Shown here: in pieces, positions 6,393-6,632 of the stretch
Numbering within the stretch: position 1 is the stretch's first letter
How the letters are laid out: the number at the start of each line of letters is the position of its first letter
Assembly (NCBI GenBank): GCA_964483775.1
Contig: CAZADA010000135.1
Span: 1-6,632, forward strand
DNA: 6,632 nucleotides
Origin: CAZADA01 sp964483775
GTDB lineage: Bacteria > Pseudomonadota > Alphaproteobacteria > Caulobacterales > Maricaulaceae
Direction: 5' to 3'
The notes under the pieces: model-generated
What the model was told of the DNA's origin: nothing
Databases searched by the model: none
What the model saw: only the letters and a program-made list of their open reading frames with translations
Program-made: the position numbers and the translations under genes

Positions 6393-6632
6393 GTTCGGAC
6401 TTGGCCATCATCATTTTGGATATCGCTTTGTTGTCGTTGATGGTTGCGGTGGCGGTGGCGATTATTGTGCAGCGCGATCTGTTCGCGGTGGCGATGCTGT
6501 CGGGGGCCTACAGCCTGTTGGCGGCGGCGTTTTTTGTCGTTGATGATGCGGTTGATGTGGCGTTCACCGAAGCGGCGGTCGGTGCAGGGGTGTCGACGGT
6601 TTTGATGCTCGGCGCGATGCTGTTGACCGCCC
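6389..6632 (+). CDS. MbhD-like (DUF4040) antiporter subunit, cut by the right edge
   Basis: The frame starts at the ATG at 6389, overlapping the mnhG stop, and stays open for 81 codons to the window edge. It begins MSSDLAIIILDIALLSL. Three hydrophobic segments are visible (about 5-27, 32-50, 62-80). The stretch AVDVAFTEAAVGAGVSTVLM (54-73) is the hallmark of the MbhD/DUF4040 family, corresponding to part of the C-terminal extension of MrpA. Here it is a separate small subunit, as in the archaeal Mbh hydrogenase antiporter module. The G-rich tract at 6375-6384 serves as its ribosome site. MnhB, C, D and a large antiporter subunit are expected to follow outside the window. The true C-terminus is not visible. 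Confidence 0.88.
   Translation, partial: MSSDLAIIILDIALLSLMVAVAVAIIVQRDLFAVAMLSGAYSLLAAAFFVVDDAVDVAFTEAAVGAGVSTVLMLGAMLLTA

Overview
The window looks like a stretch of chromosome from an alphaproteobacterium. By eye it is about 57-60% G+C. It carries an oligopeptidase B with the proline-rich variant I associate with alphaproteobacteria, an MlaA outer-membrane lipoprotein, and an Mrp-type antiporter operon in the E-F-G-MbhD order. A marine, Hyphomonadales- or Caulobacterales-like host would fit, but this placement is inference from gene content only.

Layout. The left half is read on the minus strand: an MFS transporter (4189 to 2915), then oligopeptidase B (2795 to 654), then the front half of an MlaA/VacJ lipoprotein (559 to 56). 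MlaA similarity stops abruptly near position 187, and the 187 bases to the left edge are G+C-richer and unrelated to the family. A divergent gap of about 200 bases (4190-4388) separates these genes from the plus-strand half. That half has a DoxX-like four-helix membrane protein (4389-5024), a 171-base gap, and then the start of a multisubunit Na+/H+ antiporter operon: mnhE (5196-5690), mnhF (5687-6019), mnhG (6012-6392) and an MbhD-like (DUF4040) subunit that runs off the right edge (6389-6632).

How the genes work together. The four antiporter genes overlap by 4, 8 and 4 bases and are almost certainly translationally coupled parts of one membrane complex. The large ion-translocating subunits should lie beyond the right edge. 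The other genes are ordinary housekeeping or accessory genes with no evident shared pathway: lipid asymmetry (MlaA), peptide degradation (oligopeptidase B), small-molecule export (MFS) and a membrane protein of unknown substrate (DoxX).

I see no new defence, CRISPR or RNA system. The points most worth a second look are the broken MlaA gene and its left-edge junction, the loss of three of four acidic specificity residues in oligopeptidase B, the two-cysteine acidic periplasmic insert in the DoxX protein, the Mbh-like antiporter gene order, and a G8 tract at the mnhG/MbhD junction.
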